Numbered from the stretch's first letter, positions 35,886-45,725 are shown. The stretch: 64,000 nt of DNA from CAZZKJ01 sp964654695 (GCA_964654695.1 CAZZKJ010000005.1:49354-113353), one strand, 5' to 3'. Notes: a model not told the origin generated them from the letters alone. Translations and numbers: made by a program.

Positions 35886-36215
35886 TCAGATCAATTGTTT
35901 TATTGCGTCTTCTATGTTGTCTTCTCCCTGAGCTCCGATCATCTGGTTTCTGATTTTGCCGTCTTTGAAAAACAGCAGGGTTGGGATACTTCTTACAGCG
36001 AATTCAGCGGGCTTGGATTTGTTATCATCAACATTCATTGACATGAACTTGATTTTCGCCTTGTATTTTTTTGCCATTTTATCCATGATCGGCGCAATCA
36101 TTTTGCACGGCCCGCACCAGGGAGCCCAAAAATCCATTACCACAGGAAGATCGGACTGGCCGACTTCGGAGTCAAAATTCTCGTCGGTGGCTTCTTTTAT
36201 CTCTTTGCTAACCAT
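35886..36215 (-). CDS. trxA: Thioredoxin
   Basis: The 109-residue protein has the active site WAPWCGPCK and the cis-Pro segment VRSIPTLLFF. It has no signal peptide, so it is a cytoplasmic thioredoxin. The ATG follows GGAGG by 10 bases. It sits between holA and leuS, 20 bases before leuS. Confidence 0.96.
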   Translation of the reverse strand: MVSKEIKEATDENFDSEVGQSDLPVVMDFWAPWCGPCKMIAPIMDKMAKKYKAKIKFMSMNVDDNKSKPAEFAVRSIPTLLFFKDGKIRNQMIGAQGEDNIEDAIKQLI

Positions 36216-36323
36216 ATACTTAAAACCTCCATCGAAGCGGGATTCGCACCCGGAACGTTCCTCCCCCGCTTGGGCATCCCGGGCATTTACTAAACGCAGT
36301 AATTCTCTTTTATAATCGTACCA

Positions 36324-37367
36324 TCAGGCTGTAGCAAGCTTTTTTCTCATCGATGATGCTAAAAGTGCTTCTTCCAGAACGATCCTCGCTTTTATATTCG
36401 TGCTTTTCAATTTCGAGTCCGCCCATGACAGGTTAAGCAGCAGTATTTCCAATTCGCCGGCTCTAAAACCGGCCGCCTGCCTTTTAAGGATATCCCTGAG
36501 AAAAGGACTGATAGGAGCGGTCGAATAAGAACTTTCGGCGCCGGAATTTCTATTGGAGCCGCCGCCGGATTTTATCTGGATCAGCAGTAGCACCCGGCGC
36601 AAAAGCATAGTAAGAAGGAATACCGGCTCTTCCCCGGCGTCCAACAGTCCATTCAAGGCACGCATATTTCGAGAGCTTTCCCCGGTTCTGAAATTATCTA
36701 AAAATCTGAAAACACTTTCCGTCCTGTATTTGCCTATAACCTGCTCAACCTTTTCGCAGTTGATAATTTTGTCCGGACCCGCCGCTGCGATAATTTTATC
36801 TACCTCGTTCGCAAGTTCCAGCAGCTCCGTCCCTACCGACGCTACCAATAGCTTAAGCGCACTGTCATCAATGACAAGCCCTTCCCTGGCCAGACGCGTT
36901 TTTGCGCGCTCCATGGACTCTTCATCAGAAAGACGGCTGAAGTTGAAGGATAAGCCTTTTCTGTCGACCATCTTTTTCAGGTTTTTATGACGAGCATCGG
37001 CAAGTTTTCGCACCGAGCTTTCAATGATAAGAGTTATCGATTCGGGTAAACCTGCTATGCAGCCGATAACCGTGTCTTTCCCGGAAACATTCATACTTTC
37101 GAATTTCTTTATAATTACCACCCGCTTGGAAGCAAAAAGCGGAAAAGAATGAATTCGATCATCGAACGAAATGCCGTCGAATTCATCTCCATAAAATATA
37201 TCCATATTGAATGTCCGGTTCGATTCAGGAAGTATCTTTCTTACAAGACCCGACAGATACTCTTTTTTTAAATATTCCTCGTCACCATACAAGAAATAAG
37301 CCCTGCGGGTACTACCGCCGGCCAGGTCATCAAAGAGTTTTTTATAGCTTTGGAGCATTTTACCCAT
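36324..37367 (-). CDS. holA: DNA polymerase III delta subunit
   Basis: HolA opens the sliding clamp as part of the clamp loader. The N-terminal FLYGDEEYLKKEYLSGLVR and the C-terminal helical collar region fit the family; the ATPase motifs are degenerate, as expected for delta. Length 347 is typical. It is 4 bases after lptE, and lptE-holA near leuS is a known proteobacterial arrangement. Confidence 0.92.
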   Translation of the reverse strand: MGKMLQSYKKLFDDLAGGSTRRAYFLYGDEEYLKKEYLSGLVRKILPESNRTFNMDIFYGDEFDGISFDDRIHSFPLFASKRVVIIKKFESMNVSGKDTVIGCIAGLPESITLIIESSVRKLADARHKNLKKMVDRKGLSFNFSRLSDEESMERAKTRLAREGLVIDDSALKLLVASVGTELLELANEVDKIIAAAGPDKIINCEKVEQVIGKYRTESVFRFLDNFRTGESSRNMRALNGLLDAGEEPVFLLTMLLRRVLLLIQIKSGGGSNRNSGAESSYSTAPISPFLRDILKRQAAGFRAGELEILLLNLSWADSKLKSTNIKARIVLEEALLASSMRKKLATA

Positions 37368-37371
37368 AAGC

Positions 37372-37866
37372 CTACCAATCCTGCACCGTGAGGCTCAATA
37401 ATTGATCGGTGATTTCATCAATAGCTTCTTCAAGCGCCGATTCATAAGTGAAGTTTTCATCGGAAACTCCTTGAAAATACGCCCCATCGCCTGTAATTTT
37501 CGTCTTTTTCCACACCGGCTCATTAAGTTTCCGGTTGAACAGAGACATTTCCGCTACAATTATAATATGGTATTCTTCGGCATTCAGCTCCAGGTTATAT
37601 GAAAAAGGCTCATTGCTGAATTGAATAATTACGCCGTCCAGCACTGCATCCGCCCTTTCTTCATCGACTACTTTAAGCGTATTATCCTCTATAAGATTAT
37701 TTATCACCTTTTCGGTAACGTTTATTTCAAGATTCGGTTCCGAGGTCTCGTTTTGAAAAAAAGGAACGGCAATAGATTTAATTCCTTTTGCCGTTCTTGA
37801 GCTCGTTTTGTAGTAACAGCCGCTCATTATCATCAGGAACGGCATTAACATCCAGAATACCTTCAA
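37372..37866 (-). CDS. lptE: LptE-like LPS-assembly lipoprotein
   Basis: The 164-residue lipoprotein has a signal with lipobox MSGC and the LptE-type body: KGIKSIAVPFFQNET, then VTEKVINNLIED, ending in a helix (about 125-160). LptE plugs the LptD barrel that inserts LPS into the outer membrane. It is next to holA, as in E. coli. It overlaps the sigma54 activator gene upstream by 4 bases. Confidence 0.88.
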   Translation of the reverse strand: MKVFWMLMPFLMIMSGCYYKTSSRTAKGIKSIAVPFFQNETSEPNLEINVTEKVINNLIEDNTLKVVDEERADAVLDGVIIQFSNEPFSYNLELNAEEYHIIIVAEMSLFNRKLNEPVWKKTKITGDGAYFQGVSDENFTYESALEEAIDEITDQLLSLTVQDW

Positions 37867-39290
37867 GTCCGATTCACTTCCTTGTCGCTGTCCACATTTA
37901 GGTTCTTTATCCTGTAGCGTAGTTTATCCCTTTTCAGTTTGAGAAGTCTTGCGGTTTTAGATTGATTCCACCGGGTTTGCTCCGAGGCTTTCATAATTAG
38001 TTTTTTCTCCAGTTCCCCCACTATACCATCGAAATCTATTCCATCTTCCTCGATGGGCTCTGAAAGCATCCGATCTATTCTCTTGCCCAAAGTGTTGTCA
38101 TCCCTTGAACCCGCCCCAAGCAGCAGATGATCGGGTTTCAATACATTGTCATCATGCAGAAGAATTATGCGTTCGAGTGTGTTTTTCAGTTCTCTTATGT
38201 TCCCCGGCCAATCGTAGCTTGCCATCAGCCTTTCCGCTTCAGGGCTTATACCGTCGAAATCCTTGTTGAACTGCGTGCTGAAATGGTTGATAAAATATTT
38301 GGCGAAGATCTTCAAATCCTCCTTCCGCTCCCGCAGAGGCGGGACATACAGAGGAACCACCTTCAACCTGTAGTACAAATCCGGACGGAATCTCCCTTCT
38401 TCCACTTCCTTTTTCAAATCCTTATTCGTGGCGCTTATTATGCGTACGCTTACATGTATATCCGCCGTTCCCCCAACCCTTCGGAACACCATTCGTTCGA
38501 GCACGCGAAGAAGCTTGACCTGGATGGTGAGGCTCATTTCACCTATTTCATCGAGAAAAAGCGATCCCCGGTTGGCTAGTTCCATCAAGCCTTGTTTCTG
38601 GCTTTTCGCATCGGTAAAAGCTCCCCGCTCGTGCCCGAAAAGTTCGCTTTCGAGCAGTTGTTCGGGCAAGGATGCGCAGTTTATGTCCAGAAAAGGCTTT
38701 TCGCTTCTGTCGCTGTATTTATGTATAAGCCGGGCAATCATTTCCTTGCCAACGCCGCTCTCGCCTTCAATAAGAACCGTGGTGGTATCGCTCTTTGCAA
38801 CCTGTCTAACAACATCGTAAACATCCTCCATCGCTTCACTCTCACCCATGATGTACTCAAAACCGGTCTCGTCGTCCATCCACCGCTTTAATTGAAGAAT
38901 CTCACGATTCAGACGCCTGCTCTCCAGAGCCTTTTTTATAACCAGCAGAAGCTGGTCCAGGTTGATTGGCTTGCTGACGAAGTCATAAGCCCCGCCTTTC
39001 ATAGATGAGACAGCTGTCTCAACATCTCCGAAAGCGGTTATCATAACAACGCAAATTTCCGGAAACGTTTCTTTTATTCTTTTCAAAACTTCCAATCCGG
39101 AAATATCGGGCAGCTTGAGGTCCAGCAGGACCAGGTCCGGTAGATGCTGCTGTACTATTTCCAGGGCTTCCGTGCCGTTTTTAGCTGATATAGCCTCGTA
39201 CCCTTCTTGAACTAGGGTTTTCTCCAGGAAAAAACGGATAGTGTCCTGATCATCAACCAGGAGTATTACTGATTTTATTTGCTTCTCCAT
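37863..39290 (-). CDS. NtrC-family sigma54-dependent response regulator
   Basis: The 475-residue protein has a receiver domain with phosphoacceptor Asp57 (LLDLKLPD), a AAA+ domain with Walker A GESGVGKE at 176-183 and Walker B LFLDEIGE, and a Fis-type helix-turn-helix at the C-terminus (WNQSKTARLLKLKRDKLRYRI). The sigma54 contact loop reads GAFTDA (223-228) instead of GAFTGA; this form is common among relatives and does not mean loss of function. It overlaps the kinase by 38 bases, so they are a pair. Target promoters are unknown; envelope or polysaccharide genes nearby are candidates. Confidence 0.94.
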   Translation of the reverse strand: MEKQIKSVILLVDDQDTIRFFLEKTLVQEGYEAISAKNGTEALEIVQQHLPDLVLLDLKLPDISGLEVLKRIKETFPEICVVMITAFGDVETAVSSMKGGAYDFVSKPINLDQLLLVIKKALESRRLNREILQLKRWMDDETGFEYIMGESEAMEDVYDVVRQVAKSDTTTVLIEGESGVGKEMIARLIHKYSDRSEKPFLDINCASLPEQLLESELFGHERGAFTDAKSQKQGLMELANRGSLFLDEIGEMSLTIQVKLLRVLERMVFRRVGGTADIHVSVRIISATNKDLKKEVEEGRFRPDLYYRLKVVPLYVPPLRERKEDLKIFAKYFINHFSTQFNKDFDGISPEAERLMASYDWPGNIRELKNTLERIILLHDDNVLKPDHLLLGAGSRDDNTLGKRIDRMLSEPIEEDGIDFDGIVGELEKKLIMKASEQTRWNQSKTARLLKLKRDKLRYRIKNLNVDSDKEVNRT

Positions 39291-41310
39291 GCTGCTCTCT
39301 CTCTACAGGTATATAAACCGAAAAAGTCGTACCTTTACCGGCTTCGCTGTCGACATGAATGGAGCCCCCATGGCGCTCGACAAAATTATATGCTACATAT
39401 AGCCCCAACCCGACACCTTCTGTCTTCGTTGAAAAGAACGGTTCAAAAATCTTTTCCTTTTCATCAGGAGCAAGTCCGCTGCCGAAATCGGAGATTTTTA
39501 TGATAGCATAACCACCAGCACCGTCAAATAAAACATCCCTGTTGCGCGATGAGAATGAAATCTCTATGGAAATTTCACCGCCGACCGAACTTGCTTCTAT
39601 AGCATTCTTGATCAAGTTGATCATTACCTGGGCTATCCTGTCCGGATCCACATCCACGGTTCTCTTCTCTTTCGGGAAAATGGTCGAGACGGTTATTTGC
39701 TTCATTGTAATGAACTTCTGAAGGCTGGCTACGGAATTATTTATGATCGTCTCCAGGGCCGTATCCTGGTATAACAAGTCCCCCACTTTCACGATGCTCA
39801 TAAGGTCGCCGATCAGCCGATTGATCCTTTCCACTTCGCTCAAGATAAAAGACACGTTCTTTTTATCCTCGTCGGAGAAATCCTTCACTCTATCCAGGTA
39901 CTGAATCCCTGCGGCGATTCCGGTGAGTGGATTTCGAATCTCGTGAGCTATGCTCGAAGACAGTCTGCCCAGGGCAGCCAGTTTATCGAGGTGGGATATC
40001 TTTTTTTCCATCAGCTTTATTTGCGTCATATCGTAAAAGACTGCTATGATCCCGGGCGCCTTGTTTTCCTCAGCAGGCAAAAAAGAAATATTGAGCACGA
40101 GTGGAAGTTTCGAGCCGTTCTTTTTGGCCAGCCATGCTTCTTTTTGAAAAGTCGAACGGCCCCTTTTCAGAGCATGTTCGACAGGATCATCTCCACTATT
40201 CCGGCCCCTTGTAAGCAGCTTTTTCAAATATTTCCCTTCGAGCTCGCCCGAGGAGTATCCCGACATTTTTTCGGCCGCCTGGTTGGCGAGCATAATTCTA
40301 CCTCCGCCGTCGGTTGTGACCAGGCCGCTCATCATACTGTTAATAACGTCATCTCGGAATACCTCTTCCCTGCGCAGCTCATCATATAAGATAGTATTTT
40401 CGAGAATGGTGCCAACCTGCAGGGACAGGGTTTCGATCGATACGAGATCGACCTGGCTCAAAGTCTCGGATTTGAAACCATCAGTGACCCCGATTACGCC
40501 TAATACCGGAAATATCTTGCATGCCGGGCAAACCGTACCTTCCAGGATAAAATCATTTTCGGCTTCCGAATTTGCATCTGTCAACAAACACTCATCGGAT
40601 TTTTTGCAATCCATCGCGCTGACGGACCTTATCATTGGAACGAGCACATAGGAAGACATGGTGCTTTTATCGAAAATCTGGCTTCCATGCAAAGACCCGA
40701 GCGGATGCATCGAAGGATCCCTGATAAGAAGCGATCTCGTGGACACGATAGTTTTCTTCAGAAGCCCTTCAATACTGTTCAGTTCGAAAGTTTCATTTGT
40801 CTGTTCGATCCTGCCGAATGCATTTCTATATCTGTATATATTGAAAACTTTTTTATCTGCCGCGAATATTGCTATAAAATATTCTTTGAATGCCAGGCCT
40901 TTTGATAAGAAATTTTTCACGGAATCGACGACTTTTTTCTCATCAAGAGAAGAGATGATAGTCAGACCGAGCTCTTTTAAGCTCAACAGCTGTATATTCT
41001 TCTCTATCAGCTGGTAACATTTTTTTTCCAATTCAGCTGCAATTTCCTTGAATGCCTCATATATCTTTGCGTCAATGTCATCGCGCCATCCGGGTGATTT
41101 CATTGCCGGAAGTGAATCGCTCTGAATGTTTCTTACATGGTTCATCAGGGATAAATAGCGCGACTTTTTTTGGCGGGTTACTATATAGAGGTGTACTGCT
41201 GCTGCCAGAACCGCCGCGGGAATAAAGACCATCCACGGTAAAACTTCGGCAAGCACCGAGAAAAGAACTGCATATAGAACCAGTTGAATGATGGAGTTGA
41301 GTTTAGTCAT
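39253..41310 (-). CDS. Membrane GAF-PAS sensor histidine kinase with a Cys cluster
   Basis: The 685-residue kinase has two membrane helices at the N-terminus (about 7-45), a GAF domain (about 105-305), a PAS domain (about 318-430), a HisKA domain with His456 (SIAHEIRNPLTG), and an ATPase domain with the N box (MINLIKNA) and G box DFGSG. An insertion in the GAF domain carries Cys235, Cys241, Cys261 and Cys264 (CxxxxxC and CPAC), which could hold a metal or Fe-S cluster or act as a redox switch. It should phosphorylate the overlapping response regulator. Confidence 0.92.
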   Translation of the reverse strand: MTKLNSIIQLVLYAVLFSVLAEVLPWMVFIPAAVLAAAVHLYIVTRQKKSRYLSLMNHVRNIQSDSLPAMKSPGWRDDIDAKIYEAFKEIAAELEKKCYQLIEKNIQLLSLKELGLTIISSLDEKKVVDSVKNFLSKGLAFKEYFIAIFAADKKVFNIYRYRNAFGRIEQTNETFELNSIEGLLKKTIVSTRSLLIRDPSMHPLGSLHGSQIFDKSTMSSYVLVPMIRSVSAMDCKKSDECLLTDANSEAENDFILEGTVCPACKIFPVLGVIGVTDGFKSETLSQVDLVSIETLSLQVGTILENTILYDELRREEVFRDDVINSMMSGLVTTDGGGRIMLANQAAEKMSGYSSGELEGKYLKKLLTRGRNSGDDPVEHALKRGRSTFQKEAWLAKKNGSKLPLVLNISFLPAEENKAPGIIAVFYDMTQIKLMEKKISHLDKLAALGRLSSSIAHEIRNPLTGIAAGIQYLDRVKDFSDEDKKNVSFILSEVERINRLIGDLMSIVKVGDLLYQDTALETIINNSVASLQKFITMKQITVSTIFPKEKRTVDVDPDRIAQVMINLIKNAIEASSVGGEISIEISFSSRNRDVLFDGAGGYAIIKISDFGSGLAPDEKEKIFEPFFSTKTEGVGLGLYVAYNFVERHGGSIHVDSEAGKGTTFSVYIPVEREQHGEANKISNTPG

Positions 41311-41402
41311 ATTACCGGGAAGGCGGTTTTGACTAAACGCTATCAGCTAATTCTTTTCCTGTCAAGGGATTCGAGAAGTGGTTAAAAAAGAGGCCGGAAT
41401 GG

Positions 41403-42215
41403 TCAGCAGGCGCCTTTTCCGGAAATCACGACACCAAGGGTTTTAGCCAGAATCTTAATATCGGACCAAATTCCAAGATGCCTGATGTACTCGAGGTCGA
41501 AATGAAGTTTCTTTTTCATTCCATCGATGCTGTTTGTATATCCTAGTCTCACCTGAGCCAGGCCGGTTATTCCAGGTTTGGCGCGCAGTCTTAGTTGAAA
41601 TTCGGGTATTTCTTTTTCAACTTTGCCCATGAAAAATGCTCTCTCCGGACGAGGACCGACGATGCTCATTTCGCCCCGTAAAACATTTATGAACTGGGGC
41701 AGCTCATCGATCCTTGTCTTTCGGAGAATCTTACCCAGGGGAGTAATTCGCGGATCATCCTTGCACGCCCATTGCGGCAGACCGCGTTCAGCGCTGGTAA
41801 CCATGGTTCTGAACTTATAAATATAGAAAGGCAATCCATAGTTTACCAGAATACGCCGGTCCCTGCCTCTTTTTTCCTCCCGGCATGGGTTGGAATTTAG
41901 ATCCCTGCGGTTGTAAAGTCTCCGGTTCAGGCCGACTCGTTCTTGAGCGAAAAAGACGGGGCCTTTGGATGTCAATTTGACGAGCAGGGCGACAATGAGA
42001 ACTAAGGGGCTTAGAACCGTCAATGCAGCCAGGCTAAAGGCAATATCAAAAGTTCTTTTCCAGATTCTATTGAAATGCGTTGCTCGCGAACGCCTTTTAG
42101 CAGCAATTTTCCTGGATGAGTGCGCAAAGTACTTCATTCCCGATTGTATCGGATTGTCGCTGATCAATCGGTTTTGCAGGACATCCAATGATTGTCTCAA
42201 TGTTTGATAAGTCAC
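41403..42215 (-). CDS. Undecaprenyl-phosphate sugar transferase (polyprenyl initiating type)
   Basis: This 270-residue protein is the short WbaP/PglC-type that starts a repeat unit on undecaprenyl phosphate. It has a membrane helix (about 57-82), then KLTSKGPVFFAQERVG, KFRTM, DELPQFINVLRGEMSIVGPRPE and GITGLAQV, all core motifs. An insertion NRRDLNSNPCREEKRGR lies after the first motif. The GTG start is uncertain. It is separated from the rest of the polysaccharide locus by the surface-protein block. Confidence 0.9.
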   Translation of the reverse strand: MTYQTLRQSLDVLQNRLISDNPIQSGMKYFAHSSRKIAAKRRSRATHFNRIWKRTFDIAFSLAALTVLSPLVLIVALLVKLTSKGPVFFAQERVGLNRRLYNRRDLNSNPCREEKRGRDRRILVNYGLPFYIYKFRTMVTSAERGLPQWACKDDPRITPLGKILRKTRIDELPQFINVLRGEMSIVGPRPERAFFMGKVEKEIPEFQLRLRAKPGITGLAQVRLGYTNSIDGMKKKLHFDLEYIRHLGIWSDIKILAKTLGVVISGKGAC

Positions 42216-42596
42216 CTTGGAACTTACTCCCGTTTTTAACTGTCTGAAAATCGTTGATGAAACTGTGCAAGATATGGAAAGACTGCGATTTGTTCATCAC
42301 TTCGCAATATTGATTCCAAAAGCGAGATAAAGTCGAGATTTTCGCGGCAAACGGATGGCGTATAACGGCATGTTATTGCTACATTTACGAAATCTGCTTT
42401 GAGGGTTCTTAAAAACGGCCATCGCTAAATTGTATTAAAAAAATCAAGAGTGGGTTTTTCTACGCATGCCATCCGGCGGATACTCTATTATCTTTTGCAA
42501 AACAAAATAGTTACAAGGCAACCCTAAATTCCGTCAACATTGGGGTTTTTCCCCAAAAATAGCAAAATATGTTTGGTGTGTTTGCCCGGGTGCGGT
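42216..42596. other. Intergenic 381 bases, AT-rich, one hairpin
   Basis: No coding frame is convincing. The only structure seen is a perfect hairpin TTGGGG-TTTTT-CCCCAA at 42540-42556, with no U run in either direction. I saw no clear sigma54 site despite the nearby activator. Confidence 0.5.
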
Positions 42597-43967
42597 TTAG
42601 GGGGCTTGCTTGAGAAGATCGAAAGAATAGCCTTGAGACTTGTATTTCTTGATAACTTTTTCGGCTTCTTTTCTGGTTGCAAAGACGCCGATACAAACCA
42701 TGAACCTGGGACCGATTCTCTTTATTACGGCAGGTATATCCATGTGTTTGAATGCCTGGATTTCCGCTTCAGCGCTGGCCTGCCGGGAATGTTTGCCCGC
42801 GACCACCAGGTAGACTGTTTTTTTGTTTTTAACCACTTTCTTGCCCGCATCGGTTTTCAGCGGCTTTTTAGATTTCAGCGTTTGCGCGGCGGCGGATTTT
42901 CCCGAAACCATGGGTGGCGATGATTTCTTTACCGAACTGGAGGGATTATTATTCCCCGCCGGCGGCGTCTGAATCAGGCCGTCGGGCGAAATATCCATCG
43001 CATCTCCCGGCCGACCAAAGCTGAATGATAAAGAAAAAGTATGGGTATCTGCGAAATAATCCCGCGGTACAAACGCATAACTCAGCGAAACCGTGCCGTA
43101 ATTAACATCCAGGCCGGCGCTAAGAGGAAACTCGCTTGTTTCGGAACCCGAAAAATAATGTGAAGAACCCAGTCTCAGGGACACGAAACGATTAATAAGA
43201 TAATCAGCCCCAAAACTGAACCTTCGGTTTCCGGAGCTAAAGATCTCCAATTCCCCGCCTAATTCTATTATTCCCCATCCCCGCGACAACAGTTTTCCGT
43301 AACCCGCGGATACGCTGTGGTCGATTTCGAATGTACCGTCTTTAAAAGTTAGTTTCCCGCCGAGATTTTTTGCCGACAGCTCTAATATATTAGTCCCCTT
43401 TTTATAAACGGTTCCGAGTGTTAACGCGGGACCTCCGCCGGTTCTATCACCCAGATTTTCCCTTATGTAGCTGATTCCCACCCCCGCCGACAGGCCGGTC
43501 ACAGGCATTTTTCTGCTGGCGCTGAAGTTGAGAGATAGATCGTAGTAATGCGCTTCCTTGACTAATTGAAGAGTCTCGCTGTATCCCTTCAGGCCTCCGG
43601 AATAAAGAAATCTAGCTCCGAGACCAAATCTGAATCCGGCGGGTGCGAACGGAGCGACCAACCCCACGGCGCTCAGCGCGACATTATCGAGCCAGTTGGC
43701 AGAAGAAATGAAAATTTCGCCGCCATTCATACCCGCAACCGGGGCAGGATTTGAGAATATCAAAGACGGATCCGGCCGAAGGGACGTGAGCACGCCGGGC
43801 GAAATGGACTGCCGAGCTCCGATTGGAATATATAAAAACGGCGCAACTCTGGTTCCATCGTAAGGAGATGAACCGAGCGCACCGGAGGGAGCGCTACACA
43901 ACAGCACGCCGAAAACGGCGGCGATTTTAACAGCAGAAGCCTTGATGGCGCGTCTCAAGAAAAACAC
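42597..43967 (-). CDS. PorV/PorQ-like beta-barrel fused to a C-terminal SPOR domain
   Basis: After a signal peptide (about residues 12-33) come about 300 residues of alternating strands typical of the PorV/PorQ (UPF0164) outer-membrane barrel: SLRPDPSLIFSNPA, then Gly-rich beta strands, ending SFSFGRPG. A Ser/Lys/Pro linker (about 330-375) follows, and the last 75 residues are SPOR-like (VYLVVAGKHSRQASAEAE ... FMVCIGVFATRKEAEKV). This joins an outer-membrane barrel to a glycan-binding module and could anchor it to the wall. I have not seen this fusion described. The next 4 genes on the strand are also exported. Confidence 0.72.
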   Translation of the reverse strand: MFFLRRAIKASAVKIAAVFGVLLCSAPSGALGSSPYDGTRVAPFLYIPIGARQSISPGVLTSLRPDPSLIFSNPAPVAGMNGGEIFISSANWLDNVALSAVGLVAPFAPAGFRFGLGARFLYSGGLKGYSETLQLVKEAHYYDLSLNFSASRKMPVTGLSAGVGISYIRENLGDRTGGGPALTLGTVYKKGTNILELSAKNLGGKLTFKDGTFEIDHSVSAGYGKLLSRGWGIIELGGELEIFSSGNRRFSFGADYLINRFVSLRLGSSHYFSGSETSEFPLSAGLDVNYGTVSLSYAFVPRDYFADTHTFSLSFSFGRPGDAMDISPDGLIQTPPAGNNNPSSSVKKSSPPMVSGKSAAAQTLKSKKPLKTDAGKKVVKNKKTVYLVVAGKHSRQASAEAEIQAFKHMDIPAVIKRIGPRFMVCIGVFATRKEAEKVIKKYKSQGYSFDLLKQAP

Positions 43968-44165
43968 GATGCCGACCCCCGGATGTTCCTGACCATCAGG
44001 ACGTTAGACCTTCTGGTTAAACCGGAATGCAAATAGAAGGCCAAATATATTGCAATTTATCGAAAACAACTAACCTAAGCTATTATATAATAATAAGTAA
44101 CAAGGCCGCCCATAATTCCATCTTCATTCGACCGGCAGGCGTTGCGAAACACGTTTTATCGAATG

Positions 44166-45725
44166 CTACTGCGTGGCAACCTCGTTGCTCCTCGCTTTAT
44201 GACCGGTTTTATCATAAACATAGACCCGATAGTAATAAATGTTGCTTATCGTATCCAGAAGCGGATCGAAATCATCATAAAATGCCTGGTAGCGGTCGGA
44301 TATGGGACCTCCCATCTGGACTCCGTTTACATCCGTCACTCCCGGCGACATGGATCTGAATACGCGGTATTCTTTAAAATCCGAGTCCATGTTGAAACTC
44401 CATGTCACCGTAACACTGTTTACACCGATGGACGAAAGGGCGTCGCAGACAACCGCAGCAGGGGGCAGATCTTCGGTATTGAAACCGCGCACGTTACTCC
44501 CGGCCGATTCGTTCAAATCGTTTATTACGTAAACACGGTAGTAATATTTGCGCGCCTCGCCCAATCCGGCATCATTCCAGGTTAGAATTGAATTGTTATT
44601 TATGCGGGCTATGCGCGTTGATCCGCTTTCGGTCACATTCGGAATCACGTCCCGGTACACGTCGTAAAAAGTGAAATTCGGATCGTCTGATTGGCTCCAT
44701 CTAAGGCCGATCGATGCCGTGGTTGAATCCGCGGCCGGGTAGAGGTACACCTGCAGTGGCGGGTCAGTTATCTTGATTTTTTCCGCAAATTCAATGACGC
44801 CGCTCTTGTTGCCTGCGGCATCTGTAAATTCCGCCGAAACCGCTGCGGACATGGTTCGAAAATCGCTGGGCAAAAAGTAATCAATTTCATATATTCCGTC
44901 GCCTCCCTGGAGGTCGCCGTCGAGTCCATTGTCGAGGGCCGTGATGATATCATTCAATCCCGAAATGGTTATTTCCGCTTTTCCGCCATCTTCAAGACCT
45001 GAACTCGTAACCGAGAAATGCACACTTCCTCCAGGGGAAAAAGGCCCCGCCGGCGTCATGACCAGGCCGCCTATTGCCGCGTGCGAATCGAGCACAATAG
45101 AATCGGAGATTTTCCGGCTTACATTTCCCAATTCGTCTTTGAATCTAGCATAAATTATTTTAACGCCGTCGCCCCCGCTTACGCTGAAATCAAGCGCTGC
45201 GGCATATGCTGTCCATGCGGCATCCGAAAAGAGCGAGTCTTCCGATACGATCATGGATTGGATGAGTGCGGGACCCGAAAAGCTTAAATGAATGATGCGG
45301 ACCGCCGAGAAAGAATCACCGTTATTCGCGGTAATACTGAAGATGCCGGAAGAAACCGGAAGGGCGAAGGAAAAGCCGCCTTCCAGCCCATCGGCGGCTA
45401 CGCCGGATATCTTGTACCAGTACACTACGCCGTTGCGCAGCGCGTGATTGTTGAACGGCGGCGACGATACTTCTCCTACACGATGCCATGTAATTTGATT
45501 GTCATCGCTCCTATAGATTCTGAACGCGGAATATGAATAATTCTGATCGAAGCTCCAAGTCACCTCGGCGGTACCGTCTCCGGTAACAGCGCTCAAGTCC
45601 GAGGGGGCAGGAATGTCGCTTATGGTCTCGTCAAGCTCTGCGGGAATTTCTTCCAGACATGAAGAAAAAACCGCCGCAAGCATCAGCACGGCCGCGAAAA
45701 GCGCCGGATATCTATACGATTTCAT
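44166..45725 (-). CDS. FN3-domain lipoprotein
   Basis: I start at ATG 45725, which has GGGAGG 5 bases upstream, giving 519 residues. The signal ends LAAVFSSC, a lipobox with Phe at -3, less typical. Three fibronectin type III domains are visible: APSDLSAVTGDGTAEVTWSF near 30, a middle one around 340, and a last one near 430 (SSIGVNSVTVTWSF). A Ig-like region lies between. Likely a surface or periplasmic binding scaffold. Confidence 0.75.
   Translation of the reverse strand: MKSYRYPALFAAVLMLAAVFSSCLEEIPAELDETISDIPAPSDLSAVTGDGTAEVTWSFDQNYSYSAFRIYRSDDNQITWHRVGEVSSPPFNNHALRNGVVYWYKISGVAADGLEGGFSFALPVSSGIFSITANNGDSFSAVRIIHLSFSGPALIQSMIVSEDSLFSDAAWTAYAAALDFSVSGGDGVKIIYARFKDELGNVSRKISDSIVLDSHAAIGGLVMTPAGPFSPGGSVHFSVTSSGLEDGGKAEITISGLNDIITALDNGLDGDLQGGDGIYEIDYFLPSDFRTMSAAVSAEFTDAAGNKSGVIEFAEKIKITDPPLQVYLYPAADSTTASIGLRWSQSDDPNFTFYDVYRDVIPNVTESGSTRIARINNNSILTWNDAGLGEARKYYYRVYVINDLNESAGSNVRGFNTEDLPPAAVVCDALSSIGVNSVTVTWSFNMDSDFKEYRVFRSMSPGVTDVNGVQMGGPISDRYQAFYDDFDPLLDTISNIYYYRVYVYDKTGHKARSNEVATQ

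Noticed and set aside
36225..36310. tRNA-like bases (GGGTGCGAATCCCG on the - strand) upstream of trxA
   Set aside because: Only a 3-bp T-like stem forms and no acceptor or D arm can be drawn. It is the leader of trxA with a normal GGAGG ribosome site.
38605..38625. GAFTDA instead of GAFTGA in the sigma54 activator as a defect
   Set aside because: This variant occurs in many related activators and the rest of the AAA+ motifs are intact.
42540..42556. Hairpin TTGGGG-TTTTT-CCCCAA as a terminator
   Set aside because: No U run follows on either strand, so it is listed only as structure in the intergenic entry.
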